A program made the translations under genes and the position numbers. This document shows positions 8,595 to 17,062 of a stretch of DNA of 64,000 nt, piece by piece. Origin of the DNA: Mycolicibacterium arabiense. GTDB lineage: Bacteria > Actinomycetota > Actinomycetes > Mycobacteriales > Mycobacteriaceae. How positions within the stretch are numbered: the stretch's first letter is position 1; each line of letters starts with the position of its first letter. The DNA lies in assembly GCF_010731815.2 (NCBI RefSeq), contig NZ_AP022593.1:372001-436000 (forward strand), in the 5' to 3' direction. Under the pieces are notes generated by a model. The model made no database searches and was not told the DNA's origin. It worked only from the letters and a program-made list of their open reading frames with translations.

Positions 8595-9236
8595 CTAGTC
8601 CCTCGGAATCGCAACGGTTGCCACCAGAAAATCGCTGCGCTCGAACATCTCTGGCGTGCACGCGACTCCAGTGATGCGCTCGGCGAGCGCGAATCCCGCT
8701 GCGCTGAGGTCGACGTCATTGATGTCCTCCGGCTCGGCATCGACCAGGATGCCCACGCCGCCGATGTGTTAGGCGAGTGCGTCGGGATCCGACCCGTACC
8801 GTTCCGTTGGAAACATCGGGTCGAAGTCCACCAGCAACCGCCCGTCATGCCACCACTGGAACCGGTGCACTGCGTTGACATTGCCGAAGTGCGACACGAC
8901 CGTCCGGCCGGAGGAGACCGGCCCGATTTATGCCTCGGTGACGCCTGCGTAGCCGTTGATCTCGGCGACGAGAACCCAGCCGTGCCCGATGTCCGCTATG
9001 CCGATCTTCGCCGTGAACGGGTCGTAATCCTCGGGCCAGTCCTCGACGACACGCTCGTAGAGTGCGTCGATCCCCTGGACCCGAGCGACCGCGTGCGCAC
9101 GTAGAGAATCGACGACGTCTTCGACGGTGGCGTCGCTGACGAGGGTCACGCAGTGGGCCTCAGCCCAGGACGGACGCCATTGCCTCCACCACGAATAATC
9201 CTCGGCTGTCACGGACAACGCCGGCTCCCCTTCCAT
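8595..9236 (-). pseudogene. DUF6461 gene with two in-frame TAA stops
   Basis: The first 102 codons (YSWWRQWRPSWAEAHCVTL through GWVLVAEINGYAGV) match DUF6461 proteins. After a TAA at 8930-8928 the same frame continues with family-like sequence (GPVSSGRTVVSHF, FQWWHDGRLLVDF). A second TAA lies at 8771-8769, and then ALAERITGV and FLVATV lead to a TAG at 8597-8595. No frameshift is needed, so two point mutations appear to have inactivated the gene, probably recently. A truncated 102-residue N-terminal product might still be made. DUF6461 has no known function. Confidence 0.8.
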
Positions 9237-9348
9237 GCACGCGCCGCTTCGGTTCTGTCATGCGCACCGCTCGAGCCATCGACCGATTCCTCGAACCAAT
9301 CCTAGGTGTGCCGCACGAGTAGCTCGTCGAACCTCGGGAATGCCGAGC

Positions 9349-9369
9349 TGATGTCACGGAGCGACATCA
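9349..9369. promoter_or_regulatory. Operator-like palindrome 1 upstream of the cupin gene
   Basis: TGATGTC and GACATCA are perfect 7-bp arms around a 7-base spacer. Together with the next palindrome, whose centre is 30 bp away (about three helical turns), it looks like a tandem repressor site 50-70 bp before the cupin start. The 182 bp between the pseudogene and the cupin hold nothing else recognisable. Confidence 0.5.
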
Positions 9370-9377
9370 GTGATATG

Positions 9378-9400
9378 TTGATGTCACGCCGCGACAACAA
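9378..9400. promoter_or_regulatory. Operator-like palindrome 2 upstream of the cupin gene
   Basis: TTGATGTC and GACAACAA are inverted arms with one mismatch around a 7-base spacer. TGATGTCACG is identical to the left part of palindrome 1. It ends 18 bp before the cupin ATG, so occupancy would block transcription or initiation. Confidence 0.5.
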
Positions 9401-9418
9401 AGAGAAACGAGGGCACCC

Positions 9419-9985
9419 ATGACAGCGAACGACGAGTCACGACCGCGAGTGCTAATCGGACGAGCTGGGGCGTCCCCGGCGTACTGGTATCGCGGCGCGC
9501 TGTGGAACGTCTTGATGTCCGCCGACGAAACCCGGGGCGAATTCACGCTTCTCGAGCAGATCGTCCCCGCAGGAGCCGGCCCGCCGGCGCACGTCCACGA
9601 GCGGCAAGCAGAGGGCTTCTACGTCCTGTCTGGCGAACTGGAGTTGGTCGTCGGGCCCGGCGACGAGGTCGTGCGGGTGGGACCGGGATCGTCGGTCTGG
9701 GTTCCGAAGTCGACCAGACATTCGTTTCGGGTCGTGTCCGACGAGGACGCTCGACTGCTCAACTTCTATGCGCCAGGTGGATTCGACGATCACCTGCCGT
9801 TCTATGGCATCGCAGCGACGGCGCAAACACTGCCGCCGGCCGAACTCGGAGTGTCCGTGTTGGACCGCGAGCGCATGGCCACCTCGCAGGAAACTCGCGC
9901 CGCCTATCTGCAACGGCTCGCGGACCTTGCCGAGGGAACCTGGGACTTCTCGATCGCCGACCCCACCGCGCCCTCCCCCGACTGA
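9419..9985 (+). CDS. Cupin-domain protein (quercetinase-like)
   Basis: This 188-residue protein has a single cupin barrel. Motif 1 gives metal ligands His58, His60 and Glu65 (AHVHERQAEGFYVLSG), and motif 2 supplies His101 in VPKSTRHSF. The arrangement resembles quercetin 2,3-dioxygenase-like cupins, which bind Fe, Mn or Ni and may oxidise aromatic substrates. The C-terminal 60 residues are a family extension. ACGAGGG precedes the ATG. Two tandem palindromes just upstream indicate repressor control, possibly by the TetR encoded at 7072. Confidence 0.82.
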   Translation: MTANDESRPRVLIGRAGASPAYWYRGALWNVLMSADETRGEFTLLEQIVPAGAGPPAHVHERQAEGFYVLSGELELVVGPGDEVVRVGPGSSVWVPKSTRHSFRVVSDEDARLLNFYAPGGFDDHLPFYGIAATAQTLPPAELGVSVLDRERMATSQETRAAYLQRLADLAEGTWDFSIADPTAPSPD

Positions 9986-10672
9986 CTACGCGTAGCCGAC
10001 CCACCCCCGGAAGTTGAACGCTACGAAGAACTCCGTGACGTCGGTGAAGCCAGCCTGCTCCAAGATGGTTCGGTCCTGCTCGGGCGTCAGGACGGGAACG
10101 TCGAGTTCGATTGCCTTGCGCGCTTTCTCGGTGATGTCGGAATCCATGCCGGTCGCGACGAGGTACGCCAGGTGCCGGTCTATCCAGGTCCGGCGTTCGG
10201 CGTCGTCGCGGTGGGAGATGCTCAGGTGCATCGCGACGAAGGGAGCCCCGGGGCTCAACCGGCGCCGCACCTCGGTGACGGTCCGCAGCCGCTCCTCGGG
10301 TGGGAGGAAGTGCAGCGTCAACAGGCTAGTCGCTGCGTCGAAGGGGCCGAGCGGTGCGTCGTCGACGTATCCGTTGTGCATCGTCACCCGTGACGCGTCG
10401 AGTCCCAGGGTCTGCACCGCCAGATCCAGCATGGCCGTGGACGGGTCGACGGCATCGAAGGTCCATCCGGGACGGAACCCCGCCAACGCCTTGGTCTCCA
10501 GTCCCCCGCCGGCACCCAGTACCAGAATCCTGGCGTCGGCAGGGGCGTTCTCGTCGACGAGGACGCCGACCAGTCGGTGAATGTCGGTCAGGGCGGGCAC
10601 CATCTGCCCGGCGCGCTCGGCGTACATGGCGACGTGGGCTGGATCGTCGAAGGGGTTCGCTGGTGTGGTCAC
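9986..10672 (-). CDS. Class I SAM-dependent methyltransferase
   Basis: This 228-residue methyltransferase starts at GTG 10672 (TTPANPFDD). Motif I is VLGAGGGLETKAL, followed by the acidic post-I segment FDAVDPS, LLTLHFLP and a late GAPFVAMHL strand. It resembles the methyltransferases that sit beside signalling or detoxification genes in actinobacteria; the substrate is unknown. The frame is open further upstream, but a longer protein would cover the palindrome at 10710-10734, so the short start is preferred. It is divergent from the metallo-hydrolase at 10852. Confidence 0.78.
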   Translation of the reverse strand: MTTPANPFDDPAHVAMYAERAGQMVPALTDIHRLVGVLVDENAPADARILVLGAGGGLETKALAGFRPGWTFDAVDPSTAMLDLAVQTLGLDASRVTMHNGYVDDAPLGPFDAATSLLTLHFLPPEERLRTVTEVRRRLSPGAPFVAMHLSISHRDDAERRTWIDRHLAYLVATGMDSDITEKARKAIELDVPVLTPEQDRTILEQAGFTDVTEFFVAFNFRGWVGYA

Positions 10673-10709
10673 ACGATGATGGTGGACGCCGTGGCCAAGC
10701 CTCGGCAAG

Positions 10710-10734
10710 GCAACTTGCCGTATGGGCAAATTGC
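10710..10734. promoter_or_regulatory. 25-bp palindrome between divergent methyltransferase and MBL genes
   Basis: GCAA-c-TTGCC and GGCAA-a-TTGC are inverted arms around GTATG, with one mismatched pair. It lies 38 bp upstream of the methyltransferase start and 118 bp upstream of the hydrolase start, as expected for an operator controlling a divergent pair. The arms are AT-richer than the surroundings. No regulator is encoded next to it. Confidence 0.5.
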
Positions 10735-10851
10735 TATCTGGTGCCATCTCTAACCCTTTCGGCGGATGTTTCTGGGCTCCCACAGGCGTTCTCGGGGGAG
10801 ACAGCATGTCCCATCGCCTTCGGTTGAGGCGCTCACCAGGAGAAGACACAC

Positions 10852-11766
10852 ATGACTCTGATCGATACGTCAGCCGCCGGAACGCGGGCCCTCGATGAAC
10901 TGGTGCCCTCGCGCTACGCGGTGAAGGTCGGTGACATCGACGTGTTGGTGATCAGCGACGGCGTGCTGCCGATCACCGCCGTCACCATGGCCACCAACGC
11001 CGCGCCGGAGGATTTGTCGGCCTGGCTCGAGGACATGTACCTGCCACCGGAGATCACCGACTGGCCACTGAACGTCGCGGTCGTGCGAAGTGGCGGGAAG
11101 ACCATCCTCGTCGACTCCGGGCTGGGGACGGAGTTTCCGGACTTCCCGCGGGCGGGGCAGTTGGCCGCGAGGCTCGTCGCTGCCGGGATCGACCCTGCCG
11201 CCGTGACCGACGTCGTGCTGACCCACCTACACATGGACCACATCGGCGGCTTGCTCGTCGACGGGCTGCGGAACCGGCTGCGGCCGGACCTGCGGGTCCA
11301 CCTGGCGTCCGCCGAGGCGGAATTTTGGACGCAGCCCGACTTCTCCCGCACCGTCATGCCCGCGCCGATCCCGGACGTCCTGCGCCGGACCGCCACACGG
11401 TTCCTCGACGTGTACCGCAGCCAACTGCGGCCCTTCGAGACGGAGTACGAGGTCGCACCCGGCGTGCTGCTGCGCCGCACCGGCGGCCACACCCCCGGCC
11501 ACAGCATCGTGCGCCTCGAATCCCGGGGTGAGGCACTGACGTTCGCTGGTGACGCGGTTTTTCAGCCCGGGTTCGACAATCCCGAGTGGCAGAACGGTTT
11601 CGAGCACGACCCCGAGGAATCGGCCCGCGTGCGCATCCGGCTCCTGGGTGAATTGGCAGCCAGCGGCGAAGCGCTGGTCGCCACTCACCTGCCGTTCCCG
11701 TCCGTCTGCCACGTCGCCGCCGCAGGCAACGGCTTCCGGATGGTTCCGGCCACCTGGGATTACTGA
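10852..11766 (+). CDS. MBL-fold metallo-hydrolase
   Basis: This 304-residue hydrolase has the dinuclear metal motif HLHMDHIGG at about 125-133, a further ligand His213 in GGHTPGHS, an Asp in FAGDAVF and a late His in ATHLPFPS. The layout matches the methyl-parathion-hydrolase/lactonase-like branch, which includes quorum-quenching lactonases and esterases. No signal peptide is present. AGGAGAAG lies ahead of the ATG. It probably detoxifies or degrades a small lactone, ester or organophosphate, but the substrate is unknown. Confidence 0.87.
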   Translation: MTLIDTSAAGTRALDELVPSRYAVKVGDIDVLVISDGVLPITAVTMATNAAPEDLSAWLEDMYLPPEITDWPLNVAVVRSGGKTILVDSGLGTEFPDFPRAGQLAARLVAAGIDPAAVTDVVLTHLHMDHIGGLLVDGLRNRLRPDLRVHLASAEAEFWTQPDFSRTVMPAPIPDVLRRTATRFLDVYRSQLRPFETEYEVAPGVLLRRTGGHTPGHSIVRLESRGEALTFAGDAVFQPGFDNPEWQNGFEHDPEESARVRIRLLGELAASGEALVATHLPFPSVCHVAAAGNGFRMVPATWDY

Positions 11767-11793
11767 TCAGGCCGTCGTGCCAAACTCATCCAC

Positions 11794-12399
11794 ATGGTCG
11801 AGAAGAGCATCTGGATGCAGCAGGTCGCGGCCGATCCCGGGCATTCGCACTGGTACGTCGAACGATTCCGTGCCAAGGCCCGCGCCGGTGAAGACCTCAC
11901 CGGCGAGGCCCGCCTCGTCGACGCGATGGCTCCCCGTGGCGCCCGCATCCTCGACGCCGGGTGCGGCCCCGGCCGACTGGGCGGGTATCTCGCGAAGGTC
12001 GGCCATCACGTGGTCGGGGTCGACGTCGATCCCGTACTGATCGACGCGGCCAAGCAGGACTACCCCGGCCCGGACTGGCTGGTCGGAGACCTCGCCGAAC
12101 TCGACCTGCCCGCGCGCGGCGTCACGGAGCGTTTCGACGTCATTGTCTCAGCAGGCAACGTCGTCACGTTCCTGGCCCCGAGCACCCGGGTCCAGGTGCT
12201 GGCTCGACTACGTGCTCACCTCGCCGTCGATGGCCGCGTCGTGATCGGCTTCGGAGCCAACCGCGATTACGAGTTCACCGAATTCCTGGCCGACGCAACC
12301 GAAGCCGGCTTCGTTCCGGACCTGCTGCTGTCCACGTGGGACGCGCGGCCGTTCACGGACGACTCCGACTTCATGGTCGCCGTCCTGCGGCCGTCGTAG
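11794..12399 (+). CDS. Class I SAM-dependent methyltransferase
   Basis: This 201-residue protein has motif I ILDAGCGPGRLGGYLA at about 52-67, the acidic VVGVDVDP segment, and GDLAELDL, all typical of a Rossmann methyltransferase. The N-terminal 45 residues (HWYVERFRAKA) recur in actinobacterial homologues. It follows the MBL hydrolase by 27 bp and may share its transcript. It ends 1 bp from the convergent AI-2E transporter gene. The substrate is unknown. Confidence 0.83.
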   Translation: MVEKSIWMQQVAADPGHSHWYVERFRAKARAGEDLTGEARLVDAMAPRGARILDAGCGPGRLGGYLAKVGHHVVGVDVDPVLIDAAKQDYPGPDWLVGDLAELDLPARGVTERFDVIVSAGNVVTFLAPSTRVQVLARLRAHLAVDGRVVIGFGANRDYEFTEFLADATEAGFVPDLLLSTWDARPFTDDSDFMVAVLRPS

Positions 12400-12400
12400 C

Positions 12401-13576
12401 TCAGAGTCGCTTCTGCTCGTCGGCGGCGTTCGCGTTTTGGTCGTCCGCCGTGGCCGGCTCGTCCCCGTCCGGCTCGGGGTGCGGCGTCGCCTCGCCTGCA
12501 CGTTCACTCACCTGCTCGCCGTAGTACCGGATGATCACCGCGAGGGCGGCGGCCACCGGCACGGCGAGGAAGGCGCCGATGACGCCGAACGTCGAGGCGC
12601 CCAGCGTGACGGCGAGCAGGACGATCACCGCGTGCAGGTTCATGGACTTCGACTGGAGCCATGGCTGCAGGACGTTGCCCTCCAGTTGCTGCACGGCGAG
12701 GATGATGCCCAGCACGATGAGCGCCGTCACCGGTCCGTTGGCCACCAATGCGATCAATACGGCGAGGCCACCGGCCACGAACGCGCCGACGATCGGCACG
12801 AAGCCACCGATGAACGTGATGATCGCCAACGCGTAGGCCAGTGGCACTCCGAGCACCAGCAAGCCGATCCCGATCAGCACCGCGTCGACCAGGCTGACCA
12901 GGGCCTGGGTCCGGATGAAACCTCCGAGCGTCGACCAGACGCGCTGCAGGACCTCCGCGAAGTGCGGCGCAGCGGGCATGCCGACCGTACGGCGCAACCA
13001 TGGCACGAAGCGCGGGCCATCCTTCAGGAGGAAGAACGTGACGACGATCGTGGTGAAGAGCGTGACCAGCGCGGAGGTCGCCGCGCCCACGCCCGTGAAC
13101 ACACCGGATGCGATCTGCGTACTGCTCGAGTTGAGCTGATCGTTGATGGCCGTGACCGCGGAATTCAGTTGCGTCTCACTGATGTTCAGCGGTGGTCCGC
13201 CGAGCCAATCCCGCACCTGCACGACACCGGCCGTGGCCTGTTCCGCCAGCTCGGTCGACTGTTCGACGATCGCGGGCGCCACGGCGGCGAGCACTCCGGC
13301 GATCACGCCCATGGCCAACAGGAGCACCAGCAGCACCGCGAACGCCGGTGCCACGCCCTTGCGCAACAGCCAGCCCACCGGCGGCCACAGCACCGTGCAG
13401 ACGATCACGGCGAGCACCACCGGCAGGAGGATCACCCACGTCTCCCCCACCACCCACGCCAGCACCCACAACGCCGCCGCCACCAAGACGAACTGGAATG
13501 CGACCGTCGCACTGGACTGCAGATGGGACTTGAAGATCGAACCGCGAGTCGGAGCCGCCATGGCTTCATCCAACAT
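12401..13576 (-). CDS. AI-2E family transporter (PerM-like permease)
   Basis: This 391-residue membrane protein has about eight hydrophobic helices. The first block is at 25-60 (LVAAALWVLAWVV), and the conserved C-terminal half contains GFIRTQALVSLVDAVL and ITFIGGFVPIVGAF, the PerM/AI-2E_transport signature. The family includes the AI-2 exporter TqsA and Na+/H+ antiporters, so the cargo is uncertain. The C-terminal 45 residues are acidic and disordered. It is divergent from the FKBP gene across 92 bp. Confidence 0.87.
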   Translation of the reverse strand: MLDEAMAAPTRGSIFKSHLQSSATVAFQFVLVAAALWVLAWVVGETWVILLPVVLAVIVCTVLWPPVGWLLRKGVAPAFAVLLVLLLAMGVIAGVLAAVAPAIVEQSTELAEQATAGVVQVRDWLGGPPLNISETQLNSAVTAINDQLNSSSTQIASGVFTGVGAATSALVTLFTTIVVTFFLLKDGPRFVPWLRRTVGMPAAPHFAEVLQRVWSTLGGFIRTQALVSLVDAVLIGIGLLVLGVPLAYALAIITFIGGFVPIVGAFVAGGLAVLIALVANGPVTALIVLGIILAVQQLEGNVLQPWLQSKSMNLHAVIVLLAVTLGASTFGVIGAFLAVPVAAALAVIIRYYGEQVSERAGEATPHPEPDGDEPATADDQNANAADEQKRL

Positions 13577-13668
13577 GAACTACCTCGTTTCCCTCGCGCG
13601 CCCTCCTCGACTGGCCCTCGATTCCCCGTTCGCCCTGCCGGAAACGACCGGTTCACCTCGGCTGTACC

Positions 13669-14313
13669 GTGGCGACCGTGAACTTCTCCCGTGGGTCTTC
13701 GTCCGTCGCCATCGCGGCCTGCGCTGCGTCTCTCGTCGTCACGCTCGCCGCATGCGGGTCGGACACGGAGGAAACGTCGGCGAGTTCGTCGTCGGCCAGC
13801 ACCTCCTCCGACGTGTTCACACCGCCCAACCTCACGGAGACGGCCAACGAAGCGGGTTGCCCCACCGCGGCCCCGGCCGAAGGCGGCGCCCCGGAGTGGA
13901 CGCTGCCCGGAGCCACCGGCAGCGTCGACGTCACCGGATCGACCGACGCGGCCGCCCCGAGCGTGAAGGTCACCGCTCCCTTCAGCGTGACCGAGACGCA
14001 GGTGCAGACGCTCAAGCCCGGCGACGGCCCGGTCGTCTCCGACACCGCCACCGTCCTGGTCTGCTACATGGGCGTCAACGGGCGCGATGGCTCGGTGTTC
14101 GACAGCAGCTATGAGCGCGGCGCACCGGTGGACTTCCCGCTCGACGGCGTCGTCACCGGCTTCCAGAAGGCGATCGCGGGCCAGAAGGTGGGCTCCACGG
14201 TCGCCGTCGCCATGACCTCCGCCGACGGCTACCCCGACGGCCAGCCCGGTGCCGGCATCCAGCCCGGCGACAGCCTGGTGTTCGCCATCAAGATCCTCGA
14301 CGCCTCGAGCTGA
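13669..14313 (+). CDS. FKBP-type peptidyl-prolyl isomerase lipoprotein
   Basis: This 214-residue protein starts at GTG 13669 or 13678. A signal peptide ends in the lipobox LAAC with Cys29 as the lipidation site, followed by a Ser/Thr-rich linker. The C-terminal 100 residues form an FKBP domain: VLVCYMGVNGRDGSVFDSS, then VVTGFQKAIAGQKVGS. It should fold prolyl-peptide bonds of exported proteins at the outer face of the membrane. It appears monocistronic and is divergent from the AI-2E transporter. Confidence 0.88.
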   Translation: MATVNFSRGSSSVAIAACAASLVVTLAACGSDTEETSASSSSASTSSDVFTPPNLTETANEAGCPTAAPAEGGAPEWTLPGATGSVDVTGSTDAAAPSVKVTAPFSVTETQVQTLKPGDGPVVSDTATVLVCYMGVNGRDGSVFDSSYERGAPVDFPLDGVVTGFQKAIAGQKVGSTVAVAMTSADGYPDGQPGAGIQPGDSLVFAIKILDASS

Positions 14314-14393
14314 GCGTCGGCGGTGCACGCCGCCGACCACGAGGACTCTCGCGAGATATTGGCGGGCCTGAAGATTTGGGTACCCCCGTTTCC

Positions 14394-15383
14394 ATGACGG
14401 TCATCGGATTCCACTGTTCGCACGAGCAGATCAGCCCGGCGCAACTCCTGCGCGACGTCCAGCACGCCGAACGGGCCGGGTTCACCGCCGGCATGTCCTC
14501 GGATCACTTCAGCCCGTGGAGCGAACGGCAGGGCGAGTCGGGGTTCGCGTGGAGCTTCCTCGGCGCGGCGCTGGCGACCACCGATCTGCCCTTCGGCGTG
14601 GTCAATGCGCCCGGGCAGCGCTACCACCCTGCGATCATCGCCCAGGCCATCGCGACGCTCAGTCAGATGTTCCCCAACCGTTTCTGGGCCGCGCTCGGCT
14701 CCGGTGAGGCGTCGAACGAACGCATCACCGGCGAAGCGTGGCCGCGCAAGGACGTGCGCGACCAACGGCTGATCGAGTGCGTCGACGTCATCCGGCGCCT
14801 GCTGCGCGGCGAGGAGGTCAGCCACGAAGGGCTCGTCGAGGTCAATCGGGCCCGGCTGTGGACGCTGCCGGACACGGTGCCCGACCTCGTCGGCCCTGCC
14901 GTCACCCCGCGCACCGCGGCCCGCCACGCCGCCTGGGCGGACGGCCTCATCACCGTCAACCAACCGAAGGACACGCTCCGGCAGGTGCTCGACTCGTATC
15001 GCGACGCCGGCGGACGCGGCCCGGCCCGGCTGCAGATCCACCTCAGCTGGGCACCGTCCGACGACGAGGCGTTGGCGATCGCCCACGACCAATGGCGCAA
15101 CAACGTCTTCGAGCCGCCCGTGTCCTGGGACCTGGAAACGGTCGAGGCGTTCGACATCGTCGGCGGAGCGGTCACGGCCGACCGCGTCCAACAGTCCGTG
15201 CTCGTCTCCGGCGACCTCGGCCGCCATGCCGACTGGCTCGCGGCGTTCGTCGACCAGGGCTGGGACGAGTTGTACCTGCACTTCGTCGGTCAGCAGCAGG
15301 CCGGTTTCATCGACGCCTTCGGCGAGCACGTGCTGCCCCAGCTGTCCCCCACCGCGCCGGCAACGACCGCGGCGATGGCATGA
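14394..15383 (+). CDS. LLM-class flavin oxidoreductase linked to a GH13 enzyme
   Basis: This 329-residue TIM-barrel protein begins MTVIGFHCSHEQ and has GMSSDHFSPW, the PFGVVNAPGQRYHP strand, and FWAALGSGEASNE, as in F420-dependent glucose-6-phosphate dehydrogenase relatives. It belongs to a branch I associate with FMN rather than F420 (TIGR03885-like). Its stop overlaps the start of the GH13 gene in ATGA, so the two are translationally coupled and probably act in one carbohydrate-related pathway. The substrate is unknown. Confidence 0.78.
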   Translation: MTVIGFHCSHEQISPAQLLRDVQHAERAGFTAGMSSDHFSPWSERQGESGFAWSFLGAALATTDLPFGVVNAPGQRYHPAIIAQAIATLSQMFPNRFWAALGSGEASNERITGEAWPRKDVRDQRLIECVDVIRRLLRGEEVSHEGLVEVNRARLWTLPDTVPDLVGPAVTPRTAARHAAWADGLITVNQPKDTLRQVLDSYRDAGGRGPARLQIHLSWAPSDDEALAIAHDQWRNNVFEPPVSWDLETVEAFDIVGGAVTADRVQQSVLVSGDLGRHADWLAAFVDQGWDELYLHFVGQQQAGFIDAFGEHVLPQLSPTAPATTAAMA

Positions 15384-17062
15384 GGAAGTCCGATACCGGC
15401 GACCTGTGGTGGAAGAACGCCGTCTTCTACTGTGCCGACGTCGAGACCTTCTACGACTGGAACGGCGACGGCTGCGGCGACCTGCGTGGCATGAGCGAGC
15501 GGATCGAGTATCTCGCCGATCTCGGCGTGACCTGTCTGTGGCTCATGCCGTTCTATCCGACGGCTCGCAAGGACGACGGCTACGACATCGTCGACTTCTT
15601 CGCCGTCGATCCACGCCTCGGTACGCTCGGCGACTTCGTCGAACTCGTCCGCACCGCCAAGGCGAGCGGCATCCGGGTGATCATCGACTTCGTCATGAAC
15701 CACACGTCGGACGCCCACCCCTGGTTCAAGTCCGCGCGACGAAGCACCGATGACCCGTATCGCGACTATTACGTGTGGAGCGCAACCGAACCCGAGTCCA
15801 GTCCCAAGGACGTCGTCTTCCCCGACCAGGAAGACAGCATCTGGGAACTCGACCCCAAGACGGGTGAGTGGTACCTGCACCACTTCTACAAGCACCAACC
15901 GGACCTCAACATCGAGAATCCCAAAGTGCAGGAGGAGATCTCGCGCACACTCGGATTCTGGTTGCAGCTGGGCGTCGCGGGTTTCCGCGTGGATGCCGTG
16001 CCGTTCCTGTTCGCCAAGGACGGGGTACCGGGCAAGCCCGACGGCTTCGACCCGGCGCAGTACCTCGGTGACTTGCGGAACTTCGTCACCCGCCGGGTCG
16101 GTGACGCCGTGCTGTTGGGCGAGGTCAACGTCGACTACGAGCAGCAGAAGGAATTCTTCGGCGGACCCGATGGCGACGGCCTCAACATGCAGTTCGACTT
16201 CATCGGGATGCAGAACCTGTTCCTCTCGCTGGCGCGCGGTGACGCCGGTCCGCTCACCAAGGCCCTCGAGCAGCGCCCCACGCTCGACATCACCAGCCAG
16301 TGGGCCAACTTCGTGCGCAACCACGACGAACTCACCCTCGACAAGTTGAGTGACGACGAGCGCGCCGAGGTGTTCGAGGCGTTCGGCCCCGACCCCGACA
16401 TGCAGTTGTACGGGCGGGGGTTGCGCAGGCGGCTGCCGTCGATGCTCGGTGGCGACACCAGGCGGATGAAGATGGCGTACTCGCTGGCCTTCTCGATGCC
16501 AGGCAGCCCGGTGCTCTTCTACGGCGAGGAGATCGGCATGGCCGAGAACCTGGACGTGGAGGGACGATTCGCGGTTCGCACCCCGATGCAGTGGACCGGC
16601 GACGTCAACGGTGGGTTCTCCAAGGCCGCGAAGCGCAGACTTCCCCGGCCCATGACCGACGGCCTCTACGGTCCGGATCACGTGAACGCCGCCGACCAGC
16701 GCCACGACCACGGTTCCTTCTGGTGGTTCATGCGCAACCTCATCTACACCTACCGGCAGCAGCCCGAGATCGGGTGGTCGACGGTGCAGGTCCTCGACCA
16801 GCCGCACTCGGCGGTGCTCGCGCACGTGTGCCGTGAGGACGAGTCCAACTGGGCGATGGTCGCCCTGCACAACTTCGGTGCCGACGGCTGCCTCGTCCCG
16901 CTCACCCTCGACGACCTACCCCCGGGGTCGGTTCTGGTGGACCTGCTCGACGGGCTGAGCGAGCACGAACTCGACGCCTCGTGCCGCGTCGAGTTCAGTC
17001 TCCCGCCCTACGGCTACCGGTGGCTGCGCGTGCGCAAGCCGGAGGACGATCCGATCATCTGA
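15380..17062 (+). CDS. GH13 alpha-amylase family enzyme (trehalose synthase/alpha-glucosidase-like)
   Basis: This 560-residue glycosyl hydrolase is complete in the catalytic barrel. Region I is DFVMNH at 103-108, the nucleophile is Asp205 in GFRVDAVP, the acid/base is Glu248 in LLGEVN, and Asp316 is in FVRNHDEL. The N-terminal WWKNAVFYCADVETFYDWNGDG resembles the trehalose synthase (TreS) branch. A short C-terminal beta domain is present, without the maltokinase fusion seen in some TreS proteins. It may interconvert maltose and trehalose or hydrolyse alpha-glucosides. The last 49 bp overlap the convergent GGDEF-EAL gene. Confidence 0.87.
   Translation: MRKSDTGDLWWKNAVFYCADVETFYDWNGDGCGDLRGMSERIEYLADLGVTCLWLMPFYPTARKDDGYDIVDFFAVDPRLGTLGDFVELVRTAKASGIRVIIDFVMNHTSDAHPWFKSARRSTDDPYRDYYVWSATEPESSPKDVVFPDQEDSIWELDPKTGEWYLHHFYKHQPDLNIENPKVQEEISRTLGFWLQLGVAGFRVDAVPFLFAKDGVPGKPDGFDPAQYLGDLRNFVTRRVGDAVLLGEVNVDYEQQKEFFGGPDGDGLNMQFDFIGMQNLFLSLARGDAGPLTKALEQRPTLDITSQWANFVRNHDELTLDKLSDDERAEVFEAFGPDPDMQLYGRGLRRRLPSMLGGDTRRMKMAYSLAFSMPGSPVLFYGEEIGMAENLDVEGRFAVRTPMQWTGDVNGGFSKAAKRRLPRPMTDGLYGPDHVNAADQRHDHGSFWWFMRNLIYTYRQQPEIGWSTVQVLDQPHSAVLAHVCREDESNWAMVALHNFGADGCLVPLTLDDLPPGSVLVDLLDGLSEHELDASCRVEFSLPPYGYRWLRVRKPEDDPII

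Noticed and set aside
8928..9236. A stand-alone 102-residue gene
   Set aside because: DUF6461-like sequence continues in the same frame beyond its stop, so it is the first part of a pseudogene.
10673..10849. Upstream extension of the methyltransferase at 9986
   Set aside because: The extra residues are not family-like, and the region contains a near-perfect palindrome better explained as an operator.
12437..13681. 414-codon plus-strand open frame opposite the AI-2E transporter
   Set aside because: It is composed mostly of Arg, His, Asp and Gln with no fold, while the opposite strand encodes a recognisable permease.
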